Assembly: GCA_045805505.1 (NCBI GenBank)
Contig: JBJMLA010000072.1
Span: 124,001-188,000 of the forward strand
Direction of reading: 5' to 3'
Length of the DNA: 64,000 nucleotides
DNA from: BP-464 sp045805505
GTDB taxonomy: Bacteria > Actinomycetota > Thermoleophilia > Solirubrobacterales > Solirubrobacteraceae
Shown here: piece after piece, positions 39,632-47,760 of the stretch
Layout: every line of letters starts with the position of its first letter
How positions within the stretch are numbered: the first letter of the stretch is position 1
Translations under genes and position numbers: made by a program
Notes under the pieces: model-generated
What the model was told of the DNA's origin: nothing
The model's input: the letters and a program-made list of their open reading frames with translations, nothing else
Databases searched by the model: none

Positions 39632-41049
39632 GCCCTGGTGATACCAACCTTCCAGTGCCGGTTGGCGGCCAGCAGCGCATAGCCCGGCGGCAGCTTCGGC
39701 GACGGCCGCTCGCTGCCGTAGGAGACCCGCTGCAGGTGCGACGGGCGCGGCGTCACGAACAGCGCCCGCGGCGGGCTCGCGTGGTCCTCGATCGTCGAGA
39801 CCGACCCCGGATCGCCGTCGAGCCACCAGCGCAGGTAGGGCACGGGCCGGTGATCGGAGGCCGTCGCCGACGGGCAGCGCGCGAAGGCCACCTTGACCGG
39901 CGCCGACTCGGCGAGCGAGCGCAGCGAGTCATAGAAGCGCACCTCGCGGTCGCGGCGCCCCTTCAGGCCGTCGAGCCGCTCTGCGGTCGGCGGGATGTAG
40001 ACGAGCGACAGCGCCAGGCAGACCACGCCCAGGACCGCCCAGCGCGTCCGCGCCGTCGACGGGGCCAGCGACAGCCAGCCCAGGCACGCGGCGCCGTAGA
40101 AGACGGCCAGCAGCATCGACGGCGTGCGCATGTAGCGGCCGATCAGCGGCAGCCCGAAGATCGGACCCGCCGCGAAGCCCGCGATCAGCAGGCCGGCCAC
40201 GACGAGCGGCACGTGCGCGCCGGCGATCCATCGCCGCCACGCGAACCAGACCCCGGCGACGACCCCGATCAGCACCGGCAGGCGCAGCGTGTAGCCGAGG
40301 TACTGGACCGTCCAGTACGGCACGTCACCCAGCGACCGGCGCCGCTCGTTCTCCTCGGCCAGCGCGGCCGTCCCGTGCAGCGAGTGCAGCGGATCGCCGG
40401 TGATGATCGCGTCGGAGGCGAACCAGATCGCCGGCGCCAGCAGCACGAGGGCCGCGTAGCGCACGCGATCGCGCCCGTCGAGGCCGCGCCACAGCCAGGC
40501 GAGGTAGAGCGCGGCGAGCACCCACGCCTCCGGTCGGAGCAGGCCCGCCAGCGCGAGCACGCCCAGGACCGCCGCGCTGCGCCGGCGCCGCCGGACCTCC
40601 AGCAGCACGGCCAGCAGGATCAGGGCGCCGAAGCTGACGTCGAGGTAGGCCAGGACGACGTCACGCAGCATGGCCGCGCGGGTCAGGACGATCAGCGCAG
40701 CCACGACGCCGGCACCCCGGTTGAACAGCTCCTCGCCCAGCCGGTAGACCAGCCAGATCACGGCGCCGAACGACAGCAGCACGACGCCGGCCATGACGTC
40801 GTCGGCCGCCTCGCCGAAGGGCAGCGCCAGCATCGCGATCGCGTTCCAGCCCGGATGCGGAGTGGGGGCGAACGGCGCCTCGTACTCGGGTGAGAACCCG
40901 TGTGCGAGGTCGCGCGCCCAGTCCAGGGCGTAGCGCGTGTCGTAGTTGAGGTACCACGGCGAATAGACGAGCGCGATCAGCGCCGCCACGCCCACGATCA
41001 CCAGGAGGGGCGGCAGCACCGCACGAAGTACCGGGCGCCGCGAGGCCAT
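39619..41049 (-). CDS. GT39-like membrane glycosyltransferase / multi-pass membrane protein
   Basis: The 476-residue protein has about ten membrane helices. The first outer loop carries YLNYDTRYALDWARDLAHG, resembling the acidic first loop of PMT/ArnT-type GT-C enzymes that use polyprenyl-phosphate sugars. A C-terminal soluble part (about 365-476) includes VKVAFARCPSATASDHRPV. It probably glycosylates a substrate outside the membrane. TACTGT lies 9 bp before ATG 41049 (leaderless). Confidence 0.72.
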   Translation of the reverse strand: MASRRPVLRAVLPPLLVIVGVAALIALVYSPWYLNYDTRYALDWARDLAHGFSPEYEAPFAPTPHPGWNAIAMLALPFGEAADDVMAGVVLLSFGAVIWLVYRLGEELFNRGAGVVAALIVLTRAAMLRDVVLAYLDVSFGALILLAVLLEVRRRRRSAAVLGVLALAGLLRPEAWVLAALYLAWLWRGLDGRDRVRYAALVLLAPAIWFASDAIITGDPLHSLHGTAALAEENERRRSLGDVPYWTVQYLGYTLRLPVLIGVVAGVWFAWRRWIAGAHVPLVVAGLLIAGFAAGPIFGLPLIGRYMRTPSMLLAVFYGAACLGWLSLAPSTARTRWAVLGVVCLALSLVYIPPTAERLDGLKGRRDREVRFYDSLRSLAESAPVKVAFARCPSATASDHRPVPYLRWWLDGDPGSVSTIEDHASPPRALFVTPRPSHLQRVSYGSERPSPKLPPGYALLAANRHWKVGITRACSS

Positions 41050-41058
41050 CGCGGGCGA

Positions 41059-41064
41059 ACAGTA
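41059..41064 (-). promoter_or_regulatory. -10 box TACTGT, leaderless start at 41049
   Basis: TACTGT on the minus strand, 9-bp spacer to ATG 41049. The divergent ligase promoter is 38 bp away. Confidence 0.55.
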
Positions 41065-41101
41065 CCGCCAGCCCCAGCCCCTCCCGCGCCGCCCGGACCG
41101 C

Positions 41102-41107
41102 TAGGTT
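41102..41107 (+). promoter_or_regulatory. -10 box TAGGTT before a short upstream reading frame
   Basis: TAGGTT is followed after 6 bp by GTG 41114, which opens a nine-codon frame rather than the ligase itself. Confidence 0.6.
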
Positions 41108-41113
41108 CACCCC

Positions 41114-41143
41114 GTGGCAACCCGCTCGCCCGCGCCGCGTTGA
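41114..41143 (+). CDS. Nine-residue leader peptide, translationally coupled to the ligase
   Basis: GTG 41114 starts MATRSPAPR and ends at TGA 41141-41143. The TGA overlaps the TTG (41140-41142) that opens the ligase frame, so ribosomes finishing the leader could restart there. A single-base sequencing or frameshift difference joining the two frames is the alternative. Confidence 0.4.
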   Translation: MATRSPAPR

Positions 41144-42666
41144 CGGTCGAAGCCTTCGTCGAGGGCGCCGCGAGCCTGGGCGCTGCCGGGGCCGCCGGTA
41201 CCGCGTTGCTCATCGACGCGCCGCGCGCCCGCGCCCGCACGATGCTCGCCGCGCTCGTGCTCGCCGGCGTCGCGCTGGGGCCGCTGGTGGCCGACCGCGT
41301 CTCCGACCAGGTCTCCTCGCGCCCCGCGGTGGCCGGGGCCGGCGCACTGCTCGCCGTGGTGGTCCTCGCCGGCCTCGTGCTGCTCGTCCGCCGGCGCCCC
41401 ACCTGGCTCGGGCTGCTGGTCTTCGCCGCCCTGCCCTTCAGGGTGCCGCTGAGCCTCGGGGGCAGCACCGCCAACCTCCTGGTCCCGCTCTACGCGGTGA
41501 CGATCGCCGGCTGCCTGGCCCTCGCCTTCACCGCCGACCGCCCGCCCGACGGCGCGCCGCCCAAGCCGCTGCGCCGCCTCGACCAGGTGCTGGCCGGCGT
41601 CCTGATCCTCTACGCCCTGCAGGCCGTCTACACGAGCGACATCGAGCAGGCCGTCAAGAACGTCTGCTTCTTCTACGTGCCCTTCGCACTGCTCTACCGG
41701 CTCATGCGCCAGATCGCCTGGACCCGCGAGCTGCTCGTCCGCTGCCTCTACGTCGTCGTCGGCCTTTCGCTGTTCTTCGCCGCCATCGGGTTCCTGGAGT
41801 TCGCGACGGGACACCTGCTGATCTCCAACGCCAAGGTCCTGTCGGCCAACGAGATCAAGCCGTACTTCCGGGTCAACTCGCTGTTCTTCGACCCCAACAT
41901 CTACGGCCGCTTCCTGGCGCTGACGATGATCGTCCTGGCCACGCGGCTGCTGTGGAGCGAGCGCGGTCGCGACAGCACCCTGATCGCCCTGGCGCTGGCC
42001 GTCCTGTGGGCCGGGCTGGTGCTGTCGCTGTCGCAGTCGAGCTTCGCCGCCCTGCTCGTCGGCCTCGCCGTCCTCGCCGCGCTGCGCTGGAAGGCGTGGC
42101 CGGTGGTGGCGATCGCGCTGGCCGGCATCGCCGTCGGCGTCGGCGTCGCGCTGATAAGCCCCGACACGATCAACCTCAAGGGCAAGGGCTCGTCGGCCAT
42201 CGACGCCGCGACCAGCGGCCGCGCCGACCTCATCAGCGGCGGCGCCGGGATGTTCGCCGACCGCCCGGTGTGGGGGTACGGCTCGGGCGCCTTCGAGGAC
42301 ACCTACCGCGAGCGCGAGAACATCCGCTCCAAGCGCGTCGCCGCGATCTCCCACACGATCCCCATCACGGTCGCCGCCGAGCAGGGCGTCATCGGCCTGA
42401 TCGGCTACGTCCTGCTGCTCATCGCCGCGTTCGTCATGGTCTTCGGCGGGGGCCTGCGGTCCGCGGCCCGCGAGCGCGCGCCGCCCGCGGCGGCCCTCAC
42501 GCGGATCGCCATCGCCGCGACGTTCTGCGCGCTGGTCGTCCACACGCTCGTCTACGCGTCCTTCCTCGAGGATCCCCTGACGTGGGTCCTGCTGGGGCTC
42601 GCGGGGGCGCTGCGTCAGGCGGAGGCCAGCTCGGCCAGCCGAGCGACGGACCCGGCGATCTCCTGA
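41140..42666 (+). CDS. O-antigen ligase / Wzy-type membrane protein
   Basis: The 508-residue protein has 10-12 hydrophobic segments and the Wzy_C/WaaL loop signature: FFDPNIYGRFLALTM, LSLSQSSFAALLVGL, then FADRPVWGYGSGAF and SHTIPITVAAEQGVIG. Such enzymes polymerise or attach lipid-linked glycans at the outer face of the membrane. No ATG or GTG fits; TTG 41140 is the likely start, coupled to the leader peptide. It ends inside the convergent decarboxylase gene (52-bp overlap). Confidence 0.82.
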   Translation: MTVEAFVEGAASLGAAGAAGTALLIDAPRARARTMLAALVLAGVALGPLVADRVSDQVSSRPAVAGAGALLAVVVLAGLVLLVRRRPTWLGLLVFAALPFRVPLSLGGSTANLLVPLYAVTIAGCLALAFTADRPPDGAPPKPLRRLDQVLAGVLILYALQAVYTSDIEQAVKNVCFFYVPFALLYRLMRQIAWTRELLVRCLYVVVGLSLFFAAIGFLEFATGHLLISNAKVLSANEIKPYFRVNSLFFDPNIYGRFLALTMIVLATRLLWSERGRDSTLIALALAVLWAGLVLSLSQSSFAALLVGLAVLAALRWKAWPVVAIALAGIAVGVGVALISPDTINLKGKGSSAIDAATSGRADLISGGAGMFADRPVWGYGSGAFEDTYRERENIRSKRVAAISHTIPITVAAEQGVIGLIGYVLLLIAAFVMVFGGGLRSAARERAPPAAALTRIAIAATFCALVVHTLVYASFLEDPLTWVLLGLAGALRQAEASSASRATDPAIS

Positions 42667-43931
42667 TCGGTCGTGCGCGGGTTGATCGTGCACAGCCGCA
42701 GGACCGTCTCGCCCTTGAGCACCGTCGTGCTGGGCACCACGTAGCCGTCGGCGACGGCGCGGCGCGCCAGCTCGTCGGGGTCGCCCGGGACGCGGAAGCA
42801 GACGATGGCCAGGCTCGGCGGCGTGACGACCTCGAAGCCGGGCGTCGCATCGATGAGCTCGGCGGCCCGCTCGGCGAGATCGATGCCGCGGTCGATCGCC
42901 GCGCGGAACGCGTCGAGCCCGAAGACCTGCAGCGAGAGCCAGAGCTTGAGCGCGCGCGTTCCGCGGCTGAGCTGCGGGCCGCGGTCGCGGAAGGCGACCT
43001 CGTCGCCGGCGACGCCGACGTCGCGCAGGTACTCGGGGAACATGGTGAACGTGCGCTCCAGCGCGCCGGGCCGGCGGACCAGGACGCTGCCGATCTCGTA
43101 GGGCTGAAACAGCCACTTGTGCGGATCGAGGACGAGCGAGTCGGCGTGCTCGATGCCCGCCAGGGCCGCCCGGCCGCGCTCGGTGAGCACGGCGGGCGCG
43201 CCGTAGGCGCCGTCGACGTGCAGCCAGTGGCCGCGGTCGCGGGCCAGCGCGGCGAGCGCGGGCAGCGGATCGACGGCGCCGGTGTTCGTCGTGCCGGCGG
43301 TGGCGATGACGATGCCCGGCTCGTCACCGATGTCGTCGGGCGACATGCGGAAGTCCGTGCCGGTGGGCAGGACCTCGTGGTCCACCCCGAGGAGCCGCAG
43401 CGCTCGCAGCACCGACGAGTGCGTCTGGTCCGAGCACCACGCCCTCGCACCGGGCGCCATGGCCTCCCGCGCGGCGGCCAGCGCCGTCAGGCTGCCCACC
43501 GAGCCGCCGCTGACCAGCACGCCCTCGGTCTCGGGCGGCAGACCGCACCAGCCGCGCAGCCAGTCGAGGACGACGAGCTCGAGCGCGGCCGGGCCGCTGC
43601 CGCCCACCCACGAGCCGGCGAACGCGTTGAAGCCCGAGGCCAGCGCGTCGCCCAGCGCCGACACGCCGTTGCTGGGGCTCGGCACGCGGGCAAAGAAGCG
43701 CGGGTGGTCGCCGTGCTGCATGAACGGCAGCACGTCGCGCAGCAGGGTGTCGACCGCGGCGCCGGGATCACCCGGACCGTCCGGCGGCGGACCGGCCAGC
43801 CGCCCCTGCAGGTCGGCCGGCGAGCCGGTCTGCAGCGGCGCGCCGTCCGGCAGCTCCTGGCCGTGGGCGACGATCGCGTCGACGATCCGGTAGCCAAGTT
43901 GGCGCAGCTCGTCGGGAGGAAGCTGGAGCAC
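42615..43931 (-). CDS. PLP-dependent group II (aromatic-type) amino acid decarboxylase
   Basis: The 438-residue enzyme resembles aromatic-L-amino-acid and related decarboxylases. The PLP lysine is K272 in DPHKWLFQPYE; H171 (DQTHSSV) stacks on the cofactor and D240 (HWLHVDGAYG) binds its nitrogen. FFARVPSPSN matches the N-terminal substrate region. Substrate could be tyrosine, tryptophan or another amino acid. GTG 43931 is chosen (LQLPPDELRQLGYR is the usual opening), with TATTGT 11 bp upstream. Confidence 0.88.
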   Translation of the reverse strand: MLQLPPDELRQLGYRIVDAIVAHGQELPDGAPLQTGSPADLQGRLAGPPPDGPGDPGAAVDTLLRDVLPFMQHGDHPRFFARVPSPSNGVSALGDALASGFNAFAGSWVGGSGPAALELVVLDWLRGWCGLPPETEGVLVSGGSVGSLTALAAAREAMAPGARAWCSDQTHSSVLRALRLLGVDHEVLPTGTDFRMSPDDIGDEPGIVIATAGTTNTGAVDPLPALAALARDRGHWLHVDGAYGAPAVLTERGRAALAGIEHADSLVLDPHKWLFQPYEIGSVLVRRPGALERTFTMFPEYLRDVGVAGDEVAFRDRGPQLSRGTRALKLWLSLQVFGLDAFRAAIDRGIDLAERAAELIDATPGFEVVTPPSLAIVCFRVPGDPDELARRAVADGYVVPSTTVLKGETVLRLCTINPRTTDQEIAGSVARLAELASA

Positions 43932-43942
43932 GAGGGGCCGAG

Positions 43943-43952
43943 ACAATACGCT
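43943..43952. promoter_or_regulatory. Symmetric -10 element serving two divergent genes
   Basis: ACAATACGCT contains TACGCT on the plus strand (6 bp before ATG 43959) and TATTGT on the minus strand (11 bp before GTG 43931). The two boxes share the central TA. Both genes would be leaderless. Confidence 0.6.
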
Positions 43953-43958
43953 CGCCCC

Positions 43959-45083
43959 ATGCGCTGCCACCGCCTCGTGCTCCTCGCCCTGCTCGCCGCC
44001 GCTGCCGCCGCTCCGTCGGCCGGCGCGAAGAGCTTCGACTGGCTGTGCCGCCCGGGCATGGTCGACAACCCGTGCACGGGATCGCTGACCGCCTCGATCA
44101 TCAACACCGACGGTGAGGTCGTCGGCGAGGAGCGGACGGCCGCGCGGACCGACCAGGCCGTCGACTGCTTCTACGTCTACCCGACGGTCAGCAGCCAGCC
44201 GGGCGCCAACGCCGACCTCTCGACCGATCCCGAGCAGATCGCCATCGCCCAGCAGCAGGCGCAGCGCTTCAAGACCGACTGCAAGATCTACGCGCCGATC
44301 TACCGGCAGCTGACCATCGCCGGCATCTTCGATCCGACGAGCATCACCGCCGAGGCGCGCGCGACCGCCTACGCCGGCGTCCGCGACGCGTGGCGCTCCT
44401 ACCTCAAGAACGACAACCACGGGCGCGGCTTCGTGCTCATCGGCCACTCGCAGGGCAGCTTCGTCCTGCGCCAGCTGATCGCCGACGAGATCGACAAGAA
44501 CCCGGCCGTGCGCAAGCGGATGGTCTCCGCCGTGCTGCTCGGCGGCAACGTCCTGGTCAAGAAGGGCCAGGACAAGGGCGGCGACTTCGACAACATCCCC
44601 GCCTGCCGCAAGCCCGGCCAGATCGGCTGCGTCATCGCCTACTCGATGTTCAACAAGACGCCGCCGGCGGACAGCTCCTTCGGCCGCGCGACCGGCCGCG
44701 GGCTCGACGGCAAGACCGACGTGAAGGGCCTCGAGGTCCTGTGCACCAACCCGGCCGACCTGGCCGGCGGCTCGGGCGTGCTCAACGGCTACGTCTACAA
44801 CAAGCCGTTCCCCGGCACGCTCGGCATCGCGGTCAACGCGTTCATCGGGCCGCTGCCCGACGCGAGCACGCCGTGGATCGTCCCGCCGGGCCGCTACACG
44901 GCCAAGTGCTCGCACGCCGACGGCGCCGATGTCCTGCTGGTCAAGGCGTCGCAGGGCGCGCGTGACTTCGTCCCGAGCCCGAACCCGGGCTGGGGCTGGC
45001 ACCTGGCCGACGGCAGCCTTGCGCTGGGCAACATCGTCAACCTGGTCGGTGGCCAGGCGTCGGTGTACGCAGCGCGCTCGTAA
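43959..45083 (+). CDS. Secreted DUF3089 alpha/beta hydrolase (lipase/esterase-like)
   Basis: The 374-residue protein has a signal peptide (about 1-23) and the DUF3089 pattern: DWLCRPG near the mature N-terminus, DCFYVYPTVS, and the nucleophile elbow GHSQGS with S164. Several cysteines (C30, C39, C70, C108) likely form disulfides outside the cell. It probably hydrolyses esters; the substrate is unknown. ATG 43959 has TACGCT six bases upstream (leaderless). Confidence 0.88.
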   Translation: MRCHRLVLLALLAAAAAAPSAGAKSFDWLCRPGMVDNPCTGSLTASIINTDGEVVGEERTAARTDQAVDCFYVYPTVSSQPGANADLSTDPEQIAIAQQQAQRFKTDCKIYAPIYRQLTIAGIFDPTSITAEARATAYAGVRDAWRSYLKNDNHGRGFVLIGHSQGSFVLRQLIADEIDKNPAVRKRMVSAVLLGGNVLVKKGQDKGGDFDNIPACRKPGQIGCVIAYSMFNKTPPADSSFGRATGRGLDGKTDVKGLEVLCTNPADLAGGSGVLNGYVYNKPFPGTLGIAVNAFIGPLPDASTPWIVPPGRYTAKCSHADGADVLLVKASQGARDFVPSPNPGWGWHLADGSLALGNIVNLVGGQASVYAARS

Positions 45084-45119
45084 GCCGTTCTTCGCCGTCT
45101 CGCCATAGACGTCACGCCG

Positions 45120-46340
45120 CTGCGCGCGTCGCGCGACCTGCGGCTGCTGACGCTCGGCAACTTCGTCACGGGCCTCGGCGCGCAGGCCACGCTGGTCGCG
45201 CTGCCCTACCAGCTCTACGTGCAGACGAAGTCGCCGCTGCTGACCGGCCTGCTGGGGCTCGCCGAGCTGGGGCCGCTGGTGGCGATGTCGCTGCTGGGCG
45301 GCGCGCTGGCCGACCGTGTCGACCGGCGCACCCTGCTGCTCGTCGACCAGATCGTGCTCGCGGTGCTGACCGGCGCGCTGTGCGTCGTGTCCCTGGTCGG
45401 CGATCCGCACGTGGCGCTGCTCTACGTCCTGGGCGGGCTGCTGGCCGGTGCGAGCGCGGTGCAGAACGTCGCGCGCTCGGCGATCGTCCCGAACCTCGTC
45501 GAGCCCAAGCTCATGCCCTCGGCGCTGGCCCTGACCTTCGGGCTCTACCAGCTGACGATGGTCATCGGCCCGGGGCTGGGCGGGCTGCTGATCTCGGTCG
45601 CCGGAGTCGAGGGCGCCTACGCCGTCGACGCCGTGACCTGCCTGGCGATGGTGCTGACCGTGACGGCGCTGGGGCCGCAGCGCCCGCAGCGCGACCCGGA
45701 TGCCGAGCACCTGGCGATCGGCCGCTCGATCGCCGAGGGGCTGCGCTTCGTGCGCGGCAACCAGGCGCTGATGGGCTCGTTCGCCATCGACCTGGTGGCC
45801 ATGACGTTCGGGATGCCACGCGCGCTGTTCCCGGTGCTGGCGGTCAGCGTCTACCACGCCGGCGCGGCGGGGACCGGGCTGCTCTTCGCCGCCGTGTCGG
45901 CGGGCGCCACCGTTGCCGCGCTGACCACGGGCTGGCTCGAGCACGTCCGCCGGCTAGGCCTGATCGTCATCGGCGCGGTGGTGGCCTGGGGCCTGGCCAT
46001 CGCCGCCGCCGGACTGGTCGGCTCGCTGTGGCCGGCGGCGCTGATGCTCGTCCTGGCCGGCGCAGCCGACAGCGTCAGCGCGGTCTGCCGCTCGATCATC
46101 AACCAGACCGTCACGCCGGATGCGCTGCGCGGGCGCATGTCGTCGGTGTTCTCGCTCGTCGTGACGAGCGGCCCGCGGCTGGGCGACATCGAGGCGGGTG
46201 GCGTGGCCGCGGCGGTCAGCGTGCGGTTCTCGGTGGTCTCCGGCGGCCTGGCGTGCCTGGCCGGGACGGCCTTGGTGTGCCTGGCCTTCCCCGCGCTGGC
46301 GCGCTATGACCGCGAGGACGCGCTCGCTCAGCCCGCGTAG
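45120..46340 (+). CDS. MFS transporter (EntS/macrolide-exporter-like)
   Basis: The ~406-residue protein has about 12 membrane segments and the loop GGALADRVDRRTLLLVDQ, an MFS motif A, in the EntS/DHA3-like branch. The substrate is unknown. The in-frame GTG at 45219 would remove the conserved first helix (LRLLTLGNFVTGLGAQ). The frame is open back to 45084, but no ATG, GTG or TTG occurs there. CTG 45120, 8 bp after TAGACG, is the best guess; ATA 45105 is another. The stop region overlaps the convergent metalloprotease by 13 bp. Confidence 0.85.
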   Translation: MRASRDLRLLTLGNFVTGLGAQATLVALPYQLYVQTKSPLLTGLLGLAELGPLVAMSLLGGALADRVDRRTLLLVDQIVLAVLTGALCVVSLVGDPHVALLYVLGGLLAGASAVQNVARSAIVPNLVEPKLMPSALALTFGLYQLTMVIGPGLGGLLISVAGVEGAYAVDAVTCLAMVLTVTALGPQRPQRDPDAEHLAIGRSIAEGLRFVRGNQALMGSFAIDLVAMTFGMPRALFPVLAVSVYHAGAAGTGLLFAAVSAGATVAALTTGWLEHVRRLGLIVIGAVVAWGLAIAAAGLVGSLWPAALMLVLAGAADSVSAVCRSIINQTVTPDALRGRMSSVFSLVVTSGPRLGDIEAGGVAAAVSVRFSVVSGGLACLAGTALVCLAFPALARYDREDALAQPA

Positions 46341-47386
46341 GTCACGGTGGCCGTGAAGGCCCCGAAGCGGTGGCGGCGCAGCACCTTGATCCTGATCTTC
46401 TCGCTGTCGACCTCGCGGCAGGCGTAGCGGACGCGCAGCCGGTCGCTCGCGGTCGGGCCCCTGGTCCCGCCCTCGCGTCGGCCCAGAGACGAGACGGCGA
46501 GATCGAAGTTCGCGCCCTTGGGCCCGTCGAGCTTGATGGTCAGCGTGCCGTCGAGGCGCAGCTGCACGGCGAAGGCGGCGGTGCGCGAGCGGCCCGGCGC
46601 GAAGCGGCCGTGGAAGACCCTGGTCCGCGACTTGGTCCACGGCGTGATCACGTCGCGGAAGGCGGCGGCCTTGGACGCCTGCGAGGGGCGCAGCAGCGGG
46701 ATGAACTGCCAGCCGACGTCGGGGTAGGCGAGGTGCGCGAACGTGTCGGCCCACGCCTCGCCGGGGTTGGCCAGGTAGTTGGCGCCCTCGTCACCGGGAA
46801 CGAGCCGGCCCTTGATGGTGTTCAGGCAGACCTGCTCGTAGGACGACCAGTACTTCGGGCCGAAGTTCAGCGCGTCGAACGGGGCGTTGGTGCGCCAGCG
46901 CGCGACGTGGTGGCCGTACTCGTGCGCGATGACGTAGGAGGTCGTCACGCCCTCGCCGGCGGTGCTCGTCTGCTCGCCCGGAACGGTCATGCGGCTGGTG
47001 CTCGGGTCGTAGCAGGCGAGCGTCCCCTCGACACCTCCGCAATAATCACGAACCTCATCTGGCGTCGCGATGAACATCTTCAGCCGTCGCAGCTCGGGAC
47101 CGTGGGTCAGGCTCCCGAGGAAGTTGACGTAGGTCTGCGCGATCGCGGGGTCGGGCTCGTAGCTGGCGGAGAAGCGGACGCTGACCGACTGGCCGTCGGC
47201 GGCGGAGTACGCGACCGCGGGGGAGCTGCCGGCGGCGCGGCCGGATGCCGCGGGAGCACCGACCACGTCGGCCAGCGCCGTCGTCTGGGGAACCAGGTCC
47301 ACCAGCGGCTGCGCCGTGCGCGCGGCCGCCGGGGCGGCGGACAGGAGCGCGAGGCCGGCCACAAGTGCTGTGATGGACGTCCGCAT
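46328..47386 (-). CDS. Secreted zinc metalloprotease-like protein
   Basis: The 352-residue protein has a signal peptide (about 1-22) and a zincin motif HEYGHH (H155, E156, H159) with a downstream Glu ligand E210 in NPGEAWADTFAHL, as in neutral zinc metallopeptidases of the gluzincin type. Residues ~265-352 form a beta-sandwich (FAVQLRLDGTLTIKL), perhaps a prepeptidase C-terminal-like domain. It is likely an extracellular peptidase. ATG 47386 has TACCGT 10 bp upstream, shared with the divergent STAS gene. Confidence 0.85.
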   Translation of the reverse strand: MRTSITALVAGLALLSAAPAAARTAQPLVDLVPQTTALADVVGAPAASGRAAGSSPAVAYSAADGQSVSVRFSASYEPDPAIAQTYVNFLGSLTHGPELRRLKMFIATPDEVRDYCGGVEGTLACYDPSTSRMTVPGEQTSTAGEGVTTSYVIAHEYGHHVARWRTNAPFDALNFGPKYWSSYEQVCLNTIKGRLVPGDEGANYLANPGEAWADTFAHLAYPDVGWQFIPLLRPSQASKAAAFRDVITPWTKSRTRVFHGRFAPGRSRTAAFAVQLRLDGTLTIKLDGPKGANFDLAVSSLGRREGGTRGPTASDRLRVRYACREVDSEKIRIKVLRRHRFGAFTATVTYAG

Positions 47387-47396
47387 GCGGCACTCC

Positions 47397-47406
47397 ACGG
47401 TATCCT
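47397..47406. promoter_or_regulatory. Symmetric -10 element serving two divergent genes
   Basis: ACGGTATCCT contains TATCCT on the plus strand (10 bp before ATG 47417) and TACCGT on the minus strand (10 bp before ATG 47386). The boxes share the central TA, the same design as at 43943-43952. Confidence 0.6.
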
Positions 47407-47416
47407 CGCGCCGCGT

Positions 47417-47755
47417 ATGACCATGGATGTCCCTCCCTTCGAGCTCGACGTCGACTCCGGCGACGACCGCGTGACCTTCACCCCCCGTGGCGAGCTGGAC
47501 CTCGCCACCGCGCCCGAGCTGGAGGACAAGGTCCTCTCCGCGGTCCGCACCGCAGACCGGTCGGTGGTGCTGGACCTTCGCGAGCTGACCTTCATGGACT
47601 CGACCGGTGTGCGGACGATCGTCGCCGCCCACCAGCTGGCCGGCGAGACCGGTGGCGACCTGCGCGTCGTGCGCCCGCCGCGCGACAGCCCCGTCTCACG
47701 CGTCATCGAGATCTCCGGGATCGACGAGGCGCTCGGACTGGTCGACGAGCCGTAG
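47417..47755 (+). CDS. STAS-domain anti-sigma factor antagonist
   Basis: The 112-residue protein is a single STAS domain of the SpoIIAA/RsbV type. S62 in FMDSTGVR is the usual phosphorylation site of the partner kinase. In the unphosphorylated form such proteins bind an anti-sigma kinase and free a sigma factor. The SpoIIE-type phosphatase with kinase-like domain at 54379 is a possible partner; the link is inference. ATG 47423 is an alternative start. Confidence 0.93.
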   Translation: MTMDVPPFELDVDSGDDRVTFTPRGELDLATAPELEDKVLSAVRTADRSVVLDLRELTFMDSTGVRTIVAAHQLAGETGGDLRVVRPPRDSPVSRVIEISGIDEALGLVDEP

Positions 47756-47760
47756 CCAGG

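Noticed and set aside
41952..43958. N-terminal extension of the DUF3089 gene through the ligase and decarboxylase region
   Set aside because: The frame is open by chance; the real protein begins with a signal peptide at 43959, directly after a -10 box.
43932..45944. N-terminal extension of the decarboxylase frame to about 1100 residues
   Set aside because: The extra part is antisense to the DUF3089 and MFS genes and has shadow-like composition.
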